Source of the DNA: SIG440 sp045645805
GTDB taxonomy: Bacteria; Bacillota; Clostridia; Monoglobales; Monoglobaceae
DNA length: 19,059 nt
Direction of reading: 5' to 3'
NCBI GenBank assembly: GCA_045645805.1
Contig: JAZRJL010000019.1
Location: 1-19,059 of the forward strand
This document shows positions 8,145-14,868 of the stretch, piece after piece. The translations under genes were made by a program, and so were the position numbers. Each line of letters begins with the position of its first letter. Within the stretch, counting starts at the first letter, position 1. Below the pieces are notes generated by a model. It worked only from the letters and a program-made list of their open reading frames with translations. It searched no databases and was not told where the DNA came from.

Positions 8145-8183
8145 AAGGGCTGTTTAAAAGCTATGCTTTTTTAAACAGCCCTT
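8145..8183 (-). terminator. Hairpin terminator after thrC
   Basis: A 15-bp stem with core GGGCTGTTTAAA / TTTAAACAGCCC encloses a loop of about 9 nt, just after the thrC stop. T-rich tails are short on both sides, so it may be leaky and allow transcription of the phosphoesterase gene. Confidence 0.7.
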
Positions 8184-8187
8184 ATGG

Positions 8188-9687
8188 TTAACCTTTAATG
8201 AAATTATTTACTGTGTCAAGCAGCTCATTCTTGTCACAAACACCTTCAAATCTCTTTTCTGCATTTTTAAGAGCGTTGAGCGATGCAGGAATTTCCATTC
8301 CTGAAACATCTGAAAGAAGTTCAAGAAGACCAAAATCATCAAGGTCTACTGTTTCGCCGTCCTTACCAAGTGCCGAAAGAACACTCTGGTTGAATTTAAA
8401 CGGACTTGCTGTTGAAACAATTACAACCGGAGTTTCATCTCCTGTTTCGGTCTTATACTGGTTATAAACATCAACAGCAACAGCTGTGTGAGTGTCTATA
8501 GTATAGTTAAATTCCTGATTGGTTTTGTAAATACAAACCTTTGTGAAGTAATCATCACAACAACCTGCCCAAAATATTTTTGAAAGCTTCTTTTTGATAT
8601 CTGCAGTAACGGTATACTTTCCGTTCTTTGCAAGGTCTGACATCCATTTTGAAACCTTTTTGTCATCATTGCCGGAAAGGTCAAACAAAAGTCTTTCAAG
8701 ATTGCTTGAAATAAGAATGTCCATTGACGGTGAAATTGTTGTATGGAATTCACGATTTTTATTGTATTCACCTGTTTTAATAAACTCGGTCAAAACATTA
8801 TTTGAGTTTGATGCACAGATGAGCTTTTTCACCGGAACCCCCATCTTCATTGCATAATAAGCAGCTAAAATGTTGCCGAAGTTACCTGTGGGAACACAAA
8901 TGTTGATTTTGTCACCAAGTTCCACCTCGCCTGATGCAACCATATCGCAATATGCTGACACATAGTACACAATTTGAGGAACAAGTCTGCCCCAGTTAAT
9001 TGAGTTTGCGGATGACATTACACAGTTGTTTTCAAGAAATGCTTTATTTGCAGATTCATCGGTAAATATTGCCTTTACACCCGACTGTGCATCATCAAAA
9101 TTTCCTTTTATACCGGATACAAAAACGTTCTTACCTTCCTGAGTAATCATCTGAAGCTTTTGAATATCACTTACTCCTTCGCTTGGATAAAAAACTACAA
9201 TCTTTGTACCCTCAACATCGCTGAAACCTTCAAGTGCAGCCTTACCTGTATCACCTGAGGTCGCAACAAGGATAACAACAGTTTTATCCTCACCTGTCTT
9301 TTTCATAGCTTTTGTCAAAAAGTGAGGTAAAATTTGAAGTGCCATATCCTTAAATGCACAGGTTGGACCGTGCCAAAGTCCAAGAACATTGGTGCCCTTT
9401 TTGAGGTTTACAAGAGGAGCAGGACTCTCCGCTGAGAATTTCCCGCCACCATATGCATTCTCCGCACATTCACGAAGTTCTTTCACAAGAAAATCTGTAA
9501 GATATTTTTTAAGAACATAAACCGCTCTTTCGGTGTAGCTGAGCTTAACCATCTTTTTTATATCAACAAGGGTAAGGCTTGGTATTTCCTCAGGAACAAA
9601 CAGACCGCCTTCTTCAGACAGGCCTTTTTTAATTGCTGCTGCGGATTTAACACTTAAGCCTTTGTTTCTGGTGCTTATATACTGCAT
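8188..9687 (-). CDS. thrC: Threonine synthase
   Basis: Threonine synthase converts O-phosphohomoserine and water to threonine and phosphate with pyridoxal phosphate, the last step of threonine synthesis. The 499-residue protein belongs to the long form (family length about 450-510). It starts with the typical MQYISTRN and has GGLFVP (27-32). The cofactor lysine is K113 in CAFKDMAL, preceded by GPT. Phosphate-binding blocks VATSGDTGKA and VPTGNFGN are present. I prefer the ATG at 9687, which matches the family N-terminus and has AAAGGA ten bases upstream. A TTG three codons earlier lies almost on that site. No hom or thrB gene is nearby. The 115-bp leader has a terminator-like hairpin but no T-box core sequence. 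Confidence 0.96.
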   Translation of the reverse strand: MQYISTRNKGLSVKSAAAIKKGLSEEGGLFVPEEIPSLTLVDIKKMVKLSYTERAVYVLKKYLTDFLVKELRECAENAYGGGKFSAESPAPLVNLKKGTNVLGLWHGPTCAFKDMALQILPHFLTKAMKKTGEDKTVVILVATSGDTGKAALEGFSDVEGTKIVVFYPSEGVSDIQKLQMITQEGKNVFVSGIKGNFDDAQSGVKAIFTDESANKAFLENNCVMSSANSINWGRLVPQIVYYVSAYCDMVASGEVELGDKINICVPTGNFGNILAAYYAMKMGVPVKKLICASNSNNVLTEFIKTGEYNKNREFHTTISPSMDILISSNLERLLFDLSGNDDKKVSKWMSDLAKNGKYTVTADIKKKLSKIFWAGCCDDYFTKVCIYKTNQEFNYTIDTHTAVAVDVYNQYKTETGDETPVVIVSTASPFKFNQSVLSALGKDGETVDLDDFGLLELLSDVSGMEIPASLNALKNAEKRFEGVCDKNELLDTVNNFIKG

Positions 9688-9732
9688 TATTTTCAAATCC
9701 TTTCAAATTAGTTTCTCTTTATTTAAACACAG

Positions 9733-9772
9733 AAAGGAGCAGAGTCGGTTTTAAACCGACCAAGCTCCCTTT
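9733..9772 (-). terminator. Terminator between the P-loop gene and thrC
   Basis: The inner arms GTCGGTTT/AAACCGAC and outer arms AAGGAGC/GCTCCCTT form a long hairpin with a 3-nt by 3-nt internal loop. On the minus strand it is followed by TTTCTGTGTTT. It should end the upstream gene's transcript. As thrC starts only about 45 bp later, it could also act as an attenuator of read-through into thrC. Confidence 0.65.
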
Positions 9773-9811
9773 ATCATACCAAATATCAGGTACAAATTTG
9801 TTTTAAAGACC

Positions 9812-10225
9812 TTAAGCAATGTACTTCTTTACGAGGTCGGTTGCATCTTTTTCTTCAGCACTAACCATAAGAGTAAAGGATACATCAAATTTCTTTTCAA
9901 GAGCTTCAAGGGTAACGATAAGCTCGTCAATATTTGACATATCAGCTGAAGGAACACTTTTGAATACACTGTCAATAAAGATATGTGTAACATCAAAGTT
10001 CTGAGCAATAATACCACTGAGAAGACCTGCAAACATATCAAAGTTCTTTATATCAAACTGCTCGGTATTAACCATTCTTGCAGCTCTGTCAATATCATGC
10101 ATCAGGCGATTGCCTTCCGTAATGCAAACTACGTTTCCTTTCTCCAATGAAATCGCATTGTTTACATCATCGATAAGTTTCTTTGTTTTTCCGCTGCCTT
10201 TGAGACCAATGTGAATTTTAATCAT
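9812..10225 (-). CDS. Small P-loop nucleotide-binding protein of unknown function
   Basis: This 137-residue soluble protein starts almost directly with a Walker A motif, GLKGSGKT (7-14). A hydrophobic strand ending in Asp (THIFIDS, D85) fits Walker B. Between them lies a helical part containing a MFAGLLSGIIAQ segment (64-75). The C-terminal end alternates strand and helix (VSFTLMVSAEE). There is no sensor, arginine finger or added domain, so it looks like a minimal nucleotide-binding domain. I recall similar short Clostridia proteins, some mislabelled as PilT-like; no function is established. The ATG at 10225 is chosen because GGCGG lies eight bases upstream. The alternative TTG at 10252 has no ribosome binding site and adds nine non-conserved-looking residues. 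Confidence 0.75.
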   Translation of the reverse strand: MIKIHIGLKGSGKTKKLIDDVNNAISLEKGNVVCITEGNRLMHDIDRAARMVNTEQFDIKNFDMFAGLLSGIIAQNFDVTHIFIDSVFKSVPSADMSNIDELIVTLEALEKKFDVSFTLMVSAEEKDATDLVKKYIA

Positions 10226-10286
10226 ATTAGCTACCGCCTTTCTCTGTTTCAATACATTTAAGAACGTATTTTTTCTTTATGTTTAT

Positions 10287-10315
10287 ATAATATCATAAAA
10301 TTTTAAATTACACAA
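10287..10315 (-). promoter_or_regulatory. Possible promoter of the P-loop gene
   Basis: TTGTGT (10310-10315) and TATTAT (10287-10292) on the minus strand have a 17-bp spacer. The match is moderate and the background very A+T-rich, so this is a candidate only. Confidence 0.35.
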
Positions 10316-10328
10316 TAGTTTTTTTGAA

Positions 10329-11663
10329 TTATTTTAATCTTTTTTCCAAATCTTCCCTCATATCTTCATAACCTGGCTTACCAAGAAGTGCAAACATATT
10401 CTTTTTGTAACTTTCAACACCCGGCTGATTAAAGGGATTTACGCCCAGGATATAACCACTTATACCGCAAGCCTTTTCAAAGAAGTATACAAGCTGACCA
10501 AGAGTATATTCATCAAGAGCTTTAAGCTTTAAAATAAGATTGGGAACCTGACCGTCAGTATGTGCAAGCAATGTACCCTCAAATGCTTTTTTGTTTACAA
10601 AATCAACGGTTTTACCTGCAAGGAAGTTAAGTCCGTCAACGTTGTCCTTATCTTCGCCTATTGTAATATCCTCTTTTGTGTTTTCAACATAAAGAACAGT
10701 TTCAAACAGGTTGCGAAGGCCATCCTGAATATACTGACCCATTGAATGAAGGTCCGTTGAGAAACAAGCACCTGCAGGGAAAATACCCTTTTGGTCCTTA
10801 CCTTCGCTTTCGCCGTAAAGCTGTTTCCACCATTCAATGAAATACTGAAGCTCAGGCTCATAATTTACAAGCATTTCAATGTTCTTACCCTTGCGATAAA
10901 GAACATTACGTACAGCAGCATACTGATAACATTCATTCTCGTCAAGATTATCGTTTGCATAAAGTGCTGATGCGTCTTTCGCACCCTCCATAATTTTGTC
11001 TATATCAGCACCGCATACAGCAATGGGCAAAAGACCAACTGCAGTAAGTACAGAATATCTTCCACCTACATCATCCGGAACAACAAATGTTTCATAACCC
11101 TCGGTATCAGCAAGGTTCTTAAGTGCACCGCGTGACTTGTCTGTTGTGGCAAAAATTCTATTCTTTGCTTCCTCCTTGCCATACTTCTTTTCAAGATAAT
11201 CCTTAAAAATTCTGAACGCAATTGCAGGCTCGGTGGTTGTGCCTGACTTTGAAATAATATTTACCGAAACATCTTTGTCTTCAATAGACTTAAGCAAGCT
11301 GTTTATGTAGTTGGGACTTATGCTGTTGCCGGCAAAGAAAATCTGTGTTTTTGAGTTAAAGTTGTAAAATGGTCCCTGCAAAAAGTCAATTGCAGCCTTT
11401 GCACCAAGGTATGAGCCACCAATACCAATAACAATCAAAACATCTGAATTGTTTCTGATTTTTTCAGCAGCGGCCTTAATTCTTGCAAACTCTTCCTTAT
11501 CATAATCTGTAGGCAGGCTGACCCAGCCAAGGAAATCACTGCCCGCACCGGTCTTGCTGTGCAGCATATCATGTGCAGACTTAACCTGTCCCTTTATATT
11601 TTCAAGCTCTTCCTCGCTGAAGAAGCCCAAAGCTTTTTTGTAATCAAACGTAATATTCTTCAT
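10329..11663 (-). CDS. pgi: Glucose-6-phosphate isomerase
   Basis: The enzyme interconverts glucose 6-phosphate and fructose 6-phosphate in glycolysis and gluconeogenesis. The 444-residue protein has the length of the compact Firmicute form (about 445-450). Visible features are GIGGSYLG (80-87), the sugar-phosphate loop SKSGTTTEP (138-146), signature 1 DDVGGRYSVLTAVG (197-210), a catalytic-region block YGESEGKD, and signature 2 GYILGVNPFNQPGVESYK near the C-terminus. The start ATG at 11663 has GGAGGG seven bases upstream. A strong promoter lies about 55 bp before the start, in the divergent region shared with spoIIGA. Confidence 0.97.
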   Translation of the reverse strand: MKNITFDYKKALGFFSEEELENIKGQVKSAHDMLHSKTGAGSDFLGWVSLPTDYDKEEFARIKAAAEKIRNNSDVLIVIGIGGSYLGAKAAIDFLQGPFYNFNSKTQIFFAGNSISPNYINSLLKSIEDKDVSVNIISKSGTTTEPAIAFRIFKDYLEKKYGKEEAKNRIFATTDKSRGALKNLADTEGYETFVVPDDVGGRYSVLTAVGLLPIAVCGADIDKIMEGAKDASALYANDNLDENECYQYAAVRNVLYRKGKNIEMLVNYEPELQYFIEWWKQLYGESEGKDQKGIFPAGACFSTDLHSMGQYIQDGLRNLFETVLYVENTKEDITIGEDKDNVDGLNFLAGKTVDFVNKKAFEGTLLAHTDGQVPNLILKLKALDEYTLGQLVYFFEKACGISGYILGVNPFNQPGVESYKKNMFALLGKPGYEDMREDLEKRLK

Positions 11664-11715
11664 TTACTTTCCCTCCGAAAATCTTGACAATAATTTCTAT
11701 TTTACTATCCCGATT

Positions 11716-11744
11716 ATTCTATCATATAAATTTTTATATTTCAA
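11716..11744 (-). promoter_or_regulatory. Sigma-A promoter of pgi
   Basis: TTGAAA (11739-11744) and TAGAAT (11716-11721) on the minus strand are 17 bp apart, with TG at the extended -10 position. Confidence 0.65.
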
Positions 11745-11794
11745 TGGTATTTTAAAAAATTTTGCCACATTTTATATAATCTTTTATTTACTTC

Positions 11795-11837
11795 TGTCGA
11801 AATTTTGACAAAAAATTTAGTTCTTATATTATATACT
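11795..11837 (+). promoter_or_regulatory. Spo0A-type promoter of the spoIIG operon
   Basis: A perfect Spo0A box TGTCGAA lies at 11795-11801. Just after it, TTTTGACAAAA (11803-11813) contains both a -35 hexamer TTGACA (11805-11810) and, on the other strand, a near-0A box TTTGTCAAAA. The -10 TATACT (11832-11837) is 21 bp from the -35, too far for normal sigma-A use. In Bacillus subtilis the spoIIG promoter likewise has a long spacer and depends on Spo0A~P binding over the -35. A closer -10 (TATTAT, spacer 16) cannot be excluded. Confidence 0.7.
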
Positions 11838-11858
11838 AAAGATGTTGTTTGAAATGAG

Positions 11859-12782
11859 GTGATTTATCTGCCAGTTGTTTACATAGATATACTTTTTGTT
11901 GTAAATTTTTATATGAATACAGTTATACTTTTCTGTGCATCGCTTCTTTTAAGAAAAAACGTACCTATCACACGACTACTATTAGTTTCATGCAGCCTTG
12001 CTCTTTATTCTGTATTTATGTTTTTCCCCGAAATAAGCTTTTTATATTCGGGAATATGTAAGATCTTCGTTCTGTTTGTTGCTTCTGTAATAGTATTTAA
12101 TGCAAAAGGAATTCCACAAAAACTTAAGGGATTTATAAGCGTACTATCAAGCTATGCAGTATTTGCAGGAATTCTTTACGCACTAATTTTTGCAACAGAC
12201 TTTGGTACACACTTAGGCTCTGCTGTATCAAACGGAGAAATTTATCTTGATGTAAAAATATCAACACTTTTTTTCTCAGCAACACCGGCTTTTCTTTGTG
12301 TTTACATTCTGTCTTACATAAAAAAGACAAACATAATAAATGCCCCACAATTATATGAGGCATCTGTCAAATTTACAGACAGGGAATTCTTATTTTCTGC
12401 TTATGCAGACACAGGCTGTATGATAAAAGACCCTTTATCTGGCAAGCCTGTTGTTATAATAAGTCAAAAAGCGGCAAAAAAACTTTTACCCACAAATGTA
12501 TTTCGTTTTATTACAAGCAAAAGCTGTGAATTGTCTTCGGGTGAATATATTACCAGATACAGAAGAATTCCAGTTTTAACCGTATCTGATCAAGACAATG
12601 TTTTACAAGGCTTTGTTGCAGAACAAGTTTGTATTGATAATATTATTTTTCCTAAAACAACTGTGGTTATTTCAAACGCAGAACACTTATGCTTTGACAA
12701 TAACTTCGATTTGATTTTTAACCCAAATATGTTTTTTTCAAATTTGACAACACCATACGAAAGGATTACAGACTATGCTTGA
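11859..12782 (+). CDS. spoIIGA: Sporulation sigma-E processing protease SpoIIGA
   Basis: SpoIIGA is the membrane aspartic protease of the sporulation septum that cleaves pro-sigma-E in the mother cell after a forespore signal. The N-terminal half is very hydrophobic, with about five membrane segments (roughly 6-32, 38-58, 62-82, 92-114, 134-153). The C-terminal half carries the catalytic motif D184-T-G in AYADTGCMIKDPLSGKPVVI. Length (307) fits the family. The start is uncertain. GTG at 11859 lies inside the apparent ribosome binding site AGGTGA (11857-11862). A CTG at 11868 in the same frame would be correctly spaced and would give the family-like N-terminus M-P-V-V-Y-I-D. The gene overlaps sigE by 8 bp (ATGCTTGA), implying translational coupling of protease and substrate. 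Confidence 0.95.
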   Translation: MIYLPVVYIDILFVVNFYMNTVILFCASLLLRKNVPITRLLLVSCSLALYSVFMFFPEISFLYSGICKIFVLFVASVIVFNAKGIPQKLKGFISVLSSYAVFAGILYALIFATDFGTHLGSAVSNGEIYLDVKISTLFFSATPAFLCVYILSYIKKTNIINAPQLYEASVKFTDREFLFSAYADTGCMIKDPLSGKPVVIISQKAAKKLLPTNVFRFITSKSCELSSGEYITRYRRIPVLTVSDQDNVLQGFVAEQVCIDNIIFPKTTVVISNAEHLCFDNNFDLIFNPNMFFSNLTTPYERITDYA

Positions 12783-13509
12783 ATTTTTTTTACATAAACT
12801 AAATTTTTTAATTAATCGCCTTATTGTCAAAATAAAACCACCTGCAGAAGTTCATTATATTGGTTCTGCCGAAACGCTGCCACCACCTCTTTCTGCAGAA
12901 GAAGAAGAAAAGCTTATTTTTATGCTTCGCGAGGACGCTGACAATACGACTACAAAAAACACCCTTATAGAACACAATCTTAGACTGGTTGTATATATAG
13001 CAAAAAAATTTGAAAGTACCGGTGTTGGTATTGAAGACCTTGTTTCTATAGGTACAATCGGGCTTATAAAAGCTATAAACACCTTCAAGCCAGATAAAAA
13101 TATTAAGCTTGCAACCTATGCTTCACGATGCATTGAAAATGAGATATTGATGTATCTCAGAAAAAACAGCTCAAATAAGGTTAATATCTCAATTGATGAG
13201 CCACTTAACATCGACTGGGATGGAAACGAACTTCTTTTATCCGATGTTTTAGGTACAGACTCGGATATAACACAACGTCACATAGACGAAGAGGTTGACA
13301 AAGAGCTTTTACATATTGCAATGACAAAACTCTCTGCCCGTGAGCAGAACATTATGAAGCTACGCTTTGGTATAGATTCTGACGGTGAAGAAAAAACACA
13401 AAAACAGGTTGCGGATATGCTTGGAATTTCCCAATCATACATATCCCGTCTTGAAAAACGAATTTTTTCCCGCCTTAAACGTGACATAAATAAAATGATT
13501 AATGGTTGA
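12775..13509 (+). CDS. sigE: RNA polymerase sporulation sigma factor, pro-sigma-E
   Basis: Sigma-E directs early mother-cell gene expression. The 244-residue protein has the pro-sequence typical of pro-sigma-E: a basic-hydrophobic N-terminus (1-22) followed by EVHYIGSAETLPPPLS (25-40), the conserved processing region. Cleavage would occur near residue 27. Region 2 is clear (NLRLVVYIAKKFESTG, EDLVSIGTIGLIKA, KLATYASRCIENEILMYLRK), as is the region 4 helix-turn-helix (QKQVADMLGISQSYISRLEKR). The start ATG lies inside the end of spoIIGA. The 3' end overlaps the convergent cwlD by 11 bp. In most Clostridia sigG follows directly; here it does not. Confidence 0.97.
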   Translation: MLEFFLHKLNFLINRLIVKIKPPAEVHYIGSAETLPPPLSAEEEEKLIFMLREDADNTTTKNTLIEHNLRLVVYIAKKFESTGVGIEDLVSIGTIGLIKAINTFKPDKNIKLATYASRCIENEILMYLRKNSSNKVNISIDEPLNIDWDGNELLLSDVLGTDSDITQRHIDEEVDKELLHIAMTKLSAREQNIMKLRFGIDSDGEEKTQKQVADMLGISQSYISRLEKRIFSRLKRDINKMING

Positions 13510-14230
13510 GATATTTCATAATTCCAAGATAAATCCCCCATGCCACCTTTCGTTGGTATTGGGGATTTTTTAAGGCTTCACGTTCCTGATAGTTAGATAA
13601 AAATCCACATTCAACAAGGACCGACGGGACTTCATTACCTTTAAGCACATATATTTTTTCACCCGTTGCTTTTACTGTACGTGTATTAGCTTTATCAACA
13701 ACTTCTTTTGCTGATTGCTGAATAGCTTCGGCAAGAGCTTTACTTTCGGGATAATTTTTATCATAAAAAACTTGAAGTCCACTGTACTTGCTTTCTGCAA
13801 ATTTATTCATATGTATACTTATAAAAATATCCGCTTTATAATCATCAATATTCTTTTTTCTCATTTTTAAGTCTGACTGCTTTTGCGATACGCTTTTGGG
13901 TCGATTGGGGTCTGCTGTATTAGTATCTTCAGCCCTGGTCATATAGCATATCCCGCCATTTTCTTCAATATAACTTTTAAGAAGCATCGAAATATCAAGA
14001 TTCAACTCCTTCTCAACAGCATCCCCCTCAGAGGCACCCTTGTCAACTCCACCGTGTCCTGGGTCAATTAAAACAATGGTATTTGACATAGGAGATGACA
14101 TTGTTTCAACTGTTTTTATACAAAAAACACTACCAATAAAAAAAAGAACCGTACCAAAACAAACTAAGAATATTGATAAAGTATATTTTCTCTTTCCTGA
14201 AATAAGTAATATTCTTATATTCTTTTTCAT
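13499..14230 (-). CDS. cwlD: N-acetylmuramoyl-L-alanine amidase CwlD
   Basis: CwlD removes stem peptides from muramic acid during formation of the muramic-delta-lactam of spore cortex, which marks cortex for germination enzymes. The 243-residue protein has a short basic N-terminus, one membrane or signal segment (about 17-38), and an Amidase_3 domain. Zinc ligands are H59 (DPGHGG), E73 (VEKELNL) and H140 (ISIHMN); the catalytic Glu is E207 (VLVECGFLSN). The start ATG at 14230 follows GAGGGTG closely. A sigma-E-like promoter lies directly upstream. Position beside sigE and the short length with a single catalytic domain support CwlD over a general autolysin. Its last codons overlap sigE, and its 3' coding part contains the sigE terminator. 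Confidence 0.92.
   Translation of the reverse strand: MKKNIRILLISGKRKYTLSIFLVCFGTVLFFIGSVFCIKTVETMSSPMSNTIVLIDPGHGGVDKGASEGDAVEKELNLDISMLLKSYIEENGGICYMTRAEDTNTADPNRPKSVSQKQSDLKMRKKNIDDYKADIFISIHMNKFAESKYSGLQVFYDKNYPESKALAEAIQQSAKEVVDKANTRTVKATGEKIYVLKGNEVPSVLVECGFLSNYQEREALKNPQYQRKVAWGIYLGIMKYLNH
13531..13571 (+). terminator. sigE terminator inside the cwlD coding sequence
   Basis: AAATCCCC (13531-13538) pairs with GGGGATTT (13561-13568), with further inner pairing (ATGCCA / TGGTAT) and a TTTTTT tail ending at 13571. It lies 22 bp after the sigE stop. It therefore also encodes the last part of CwlD on the other strand. Confidence 0.75.
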
Positions 14231-14250
14231 TTTCTCACCCTCTCAGGTGA

Positions 14251-14280
14251 ATAATATGTTTGTATTTGCTTGTATTATGC
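14251..14280 (-). promoter_or_regulatory. Sigma-E-like promoter of cwlD
   Basis: On the minus strand GCATAAT (14274-14280) and CATATTAT (14251-14258) have a 15-bp spacer. They match the B. subtilis sigma-E pattern (KMATATT / CATACAMT) at 6 of 7 and 6 of 8 positions. The implied leader is only about 14 nt and just includes the ribosome binding site. A+T-rich background makes this tentative. Confidence 0.4.
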
Positions 14281-14334
14281 AAATATTATGAATAAATTTT
14301 TTTATTATGTATATAATAAATTTAGAATTTCCTC

Positions 14335-14362
14335 TTGACTTTTTATAAAATTGGTGTATACT
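14335..14362 (+). promoter_or_regulatory. Sigma-A promoter of tRNA-Asn
   Basis: TTGACT (14335-14340) and TATACT (14357-14362) have a 16-bp spacer, about 20 bp before the tRNA 5' end. Confidence 0.65.
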
Positions 14363-14382
14363 ATATTTTGTTAATTAAATAT

Positions 14383-14458
14383 TCCTCCTTAGCTCAGTCG
14401 GTAGAGCGCATGACTGTTAATCATGATGTCGCTGGTTCAAGCCCAGCAGGGGGAGCCA
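14383..14458 (+). tRNA. tRNA-Asn (GTT)
   Basis: The acceptor TCCTCCT pairs with AGGGGGA (one G-T pair). The anticodon stem is CATGA/TCATG and the loop CTGTTAA has GTT at 14416-14418. The T-arm is GCTGG-TTCAAGC-CCAGC. The discriminator is G and CCA is encoded (14456-14458). Confidence 0.97.
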
Positions 14459-14459
14459 C

Positions 14460-14491
14460 AAAAAACGACTTGTTTCGACAAGTCGTTTTTT
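14460..14491 (+). terminator. Terminator of tRNA-Asn
   Basis: The stem AAAAAACGACTTGT / ACAAGTCGTTTTTT is a perfect 14 bp around a TTCG loop, starting two bases after CCA. It is directly followed by CAATGAAAT, the motif that opens the hairpin array. Confidence 0.9.
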
Positions 14492-14494
14492 CAA

Positions 14495-14660
14495 TGAAAT
14501 TTACCTGCGTCAAGTGAAATAGCTTCGCTATGAAATACACTTCGTGTATGAAATATTGCTACGCAATATGAAAAGGCAAATTTTATTTCAGATTTTTCTG
14601 CAAGAAAAATATTTCATAATCCGTCAGGATTATTTCACATCGAACGAAGTGAGATATTTT
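14495..14660. repeat. Hairpin array A (TGAAATA-separated variable stems)
   Basis: Three short perfect hairpins sit head to tail, each bordered by TGAAAT: ATAGC-TTC-GCTAT (14519-14531), ATACAC-TTC-GTGTAT (14535-14549) and ATATTGC-TAC-GCAATAT (14553-14569). After about 20 bp the separators appear inverted (ATTTCA at 14585, 14611 and 14632), bordering ATTTTTCT-GCA-AGAAAAAT (14592-14610), ATAATCC-GTCA-GGATTAT (14616-14633) and an imperfect TCAC...GTGA element. Stem sequences differ completely while loop length (3-4 nt) and separators are constant. Small in-frame peptides can be read through it but have no gene-like features. No protein gene is supported in 14460-14914. Confidence 0.8.
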
Positions 14661-14697
14661 ATTAAAAACTAAACTGCATCTATTATGAACGTGAAAG

Positions 14698-14741
14698 CCA
14701 GAAAAAAGTATCGACTTTGTCGGTGCTTTTTTCAACGAAAT
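14698..14741 (+). repeat. Inverted copy of the tRNA-Thr 3' end and terminator (orphan)
   Basis: This 44-bp segment starts with CCA, contains a terminator hairpin and ends with CAACGAAAT. It is the reverse complement of 15082-15125 at 42 of 44 positions. There the CCA is the real 3' end of tRNA-Thr. Here no tRNA body precedes it. Confidence 0.85.
14702..14732 (+). terminator. Orphan terminator hairpin between arrays A and B
   Basis: AAAAAAGTATCGAC pairs with GTCGGTGCTTTTTT (14 bp, two G-T pairs, TTT loop). No gene lies just upstream. It could catch read-through from tRNA-Asn, or be a repeat relic. Confidence 0.7.
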
Positions 14742-14841
14742 AAATCCTGCGGATTTGTGAAATACCTTTCGGGTGTGAAATATTACTACATAATGTGAAA
14801 TACGCCTTGCGGCGTGTGATAAAAGGATTTATTTTATTTCA
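14736..14841. repeat. Hairpin array B (TGAAATA-separated variable stems)
   Basis: Separators (C/T)GAAAT at 14736, 14758, 14776 and 14796 border four hairpins. These are AAATCC-TGC-GGATTT (14742-14756), a short ACC-loop-GGT element (14764-14774), ATTA-CTACA-TAAT (14782-14794, imperfect) and ACGCC-TTGC-GGCGT (14802-14815). An inverted ATTTCA at 14836-14841 closes the array. Same design as array A but different stems. Confidence 0.75.
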
Positions 14842-14868
14842 CAGAAAACATTTAAGTCTTTTTTTTGC

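Noticed and set aside
9697..9811. Possible T-box leader upstream of thrC
   Set aside because: The leader lacks the conserved T-box core (AGGGTGG...) and specifier structures; only a plain terminator hairpin is seen, serving the upstream gene.
14335..14517. Plus-strand open frame of 60 codons over tRNA-Asn
   Set aside because: It covers the tRNA promoter, the tRNA and its terminator; a false coding frame.
14529..14571. Tiny open frame MKYTSCMKYCYAI through array A
   Set aside because: It is a by-product of the TGAAATA/ATG-containing separators; no ribosome binding site, and the stems explain the sequence.
14495..14841. CRISPR array
   Set aside because: Repeat units are 6-7 bp separators with palindromic inserts of about 10-20 bp, not 24-37 bp repeats with unique spacers; no cas genes.
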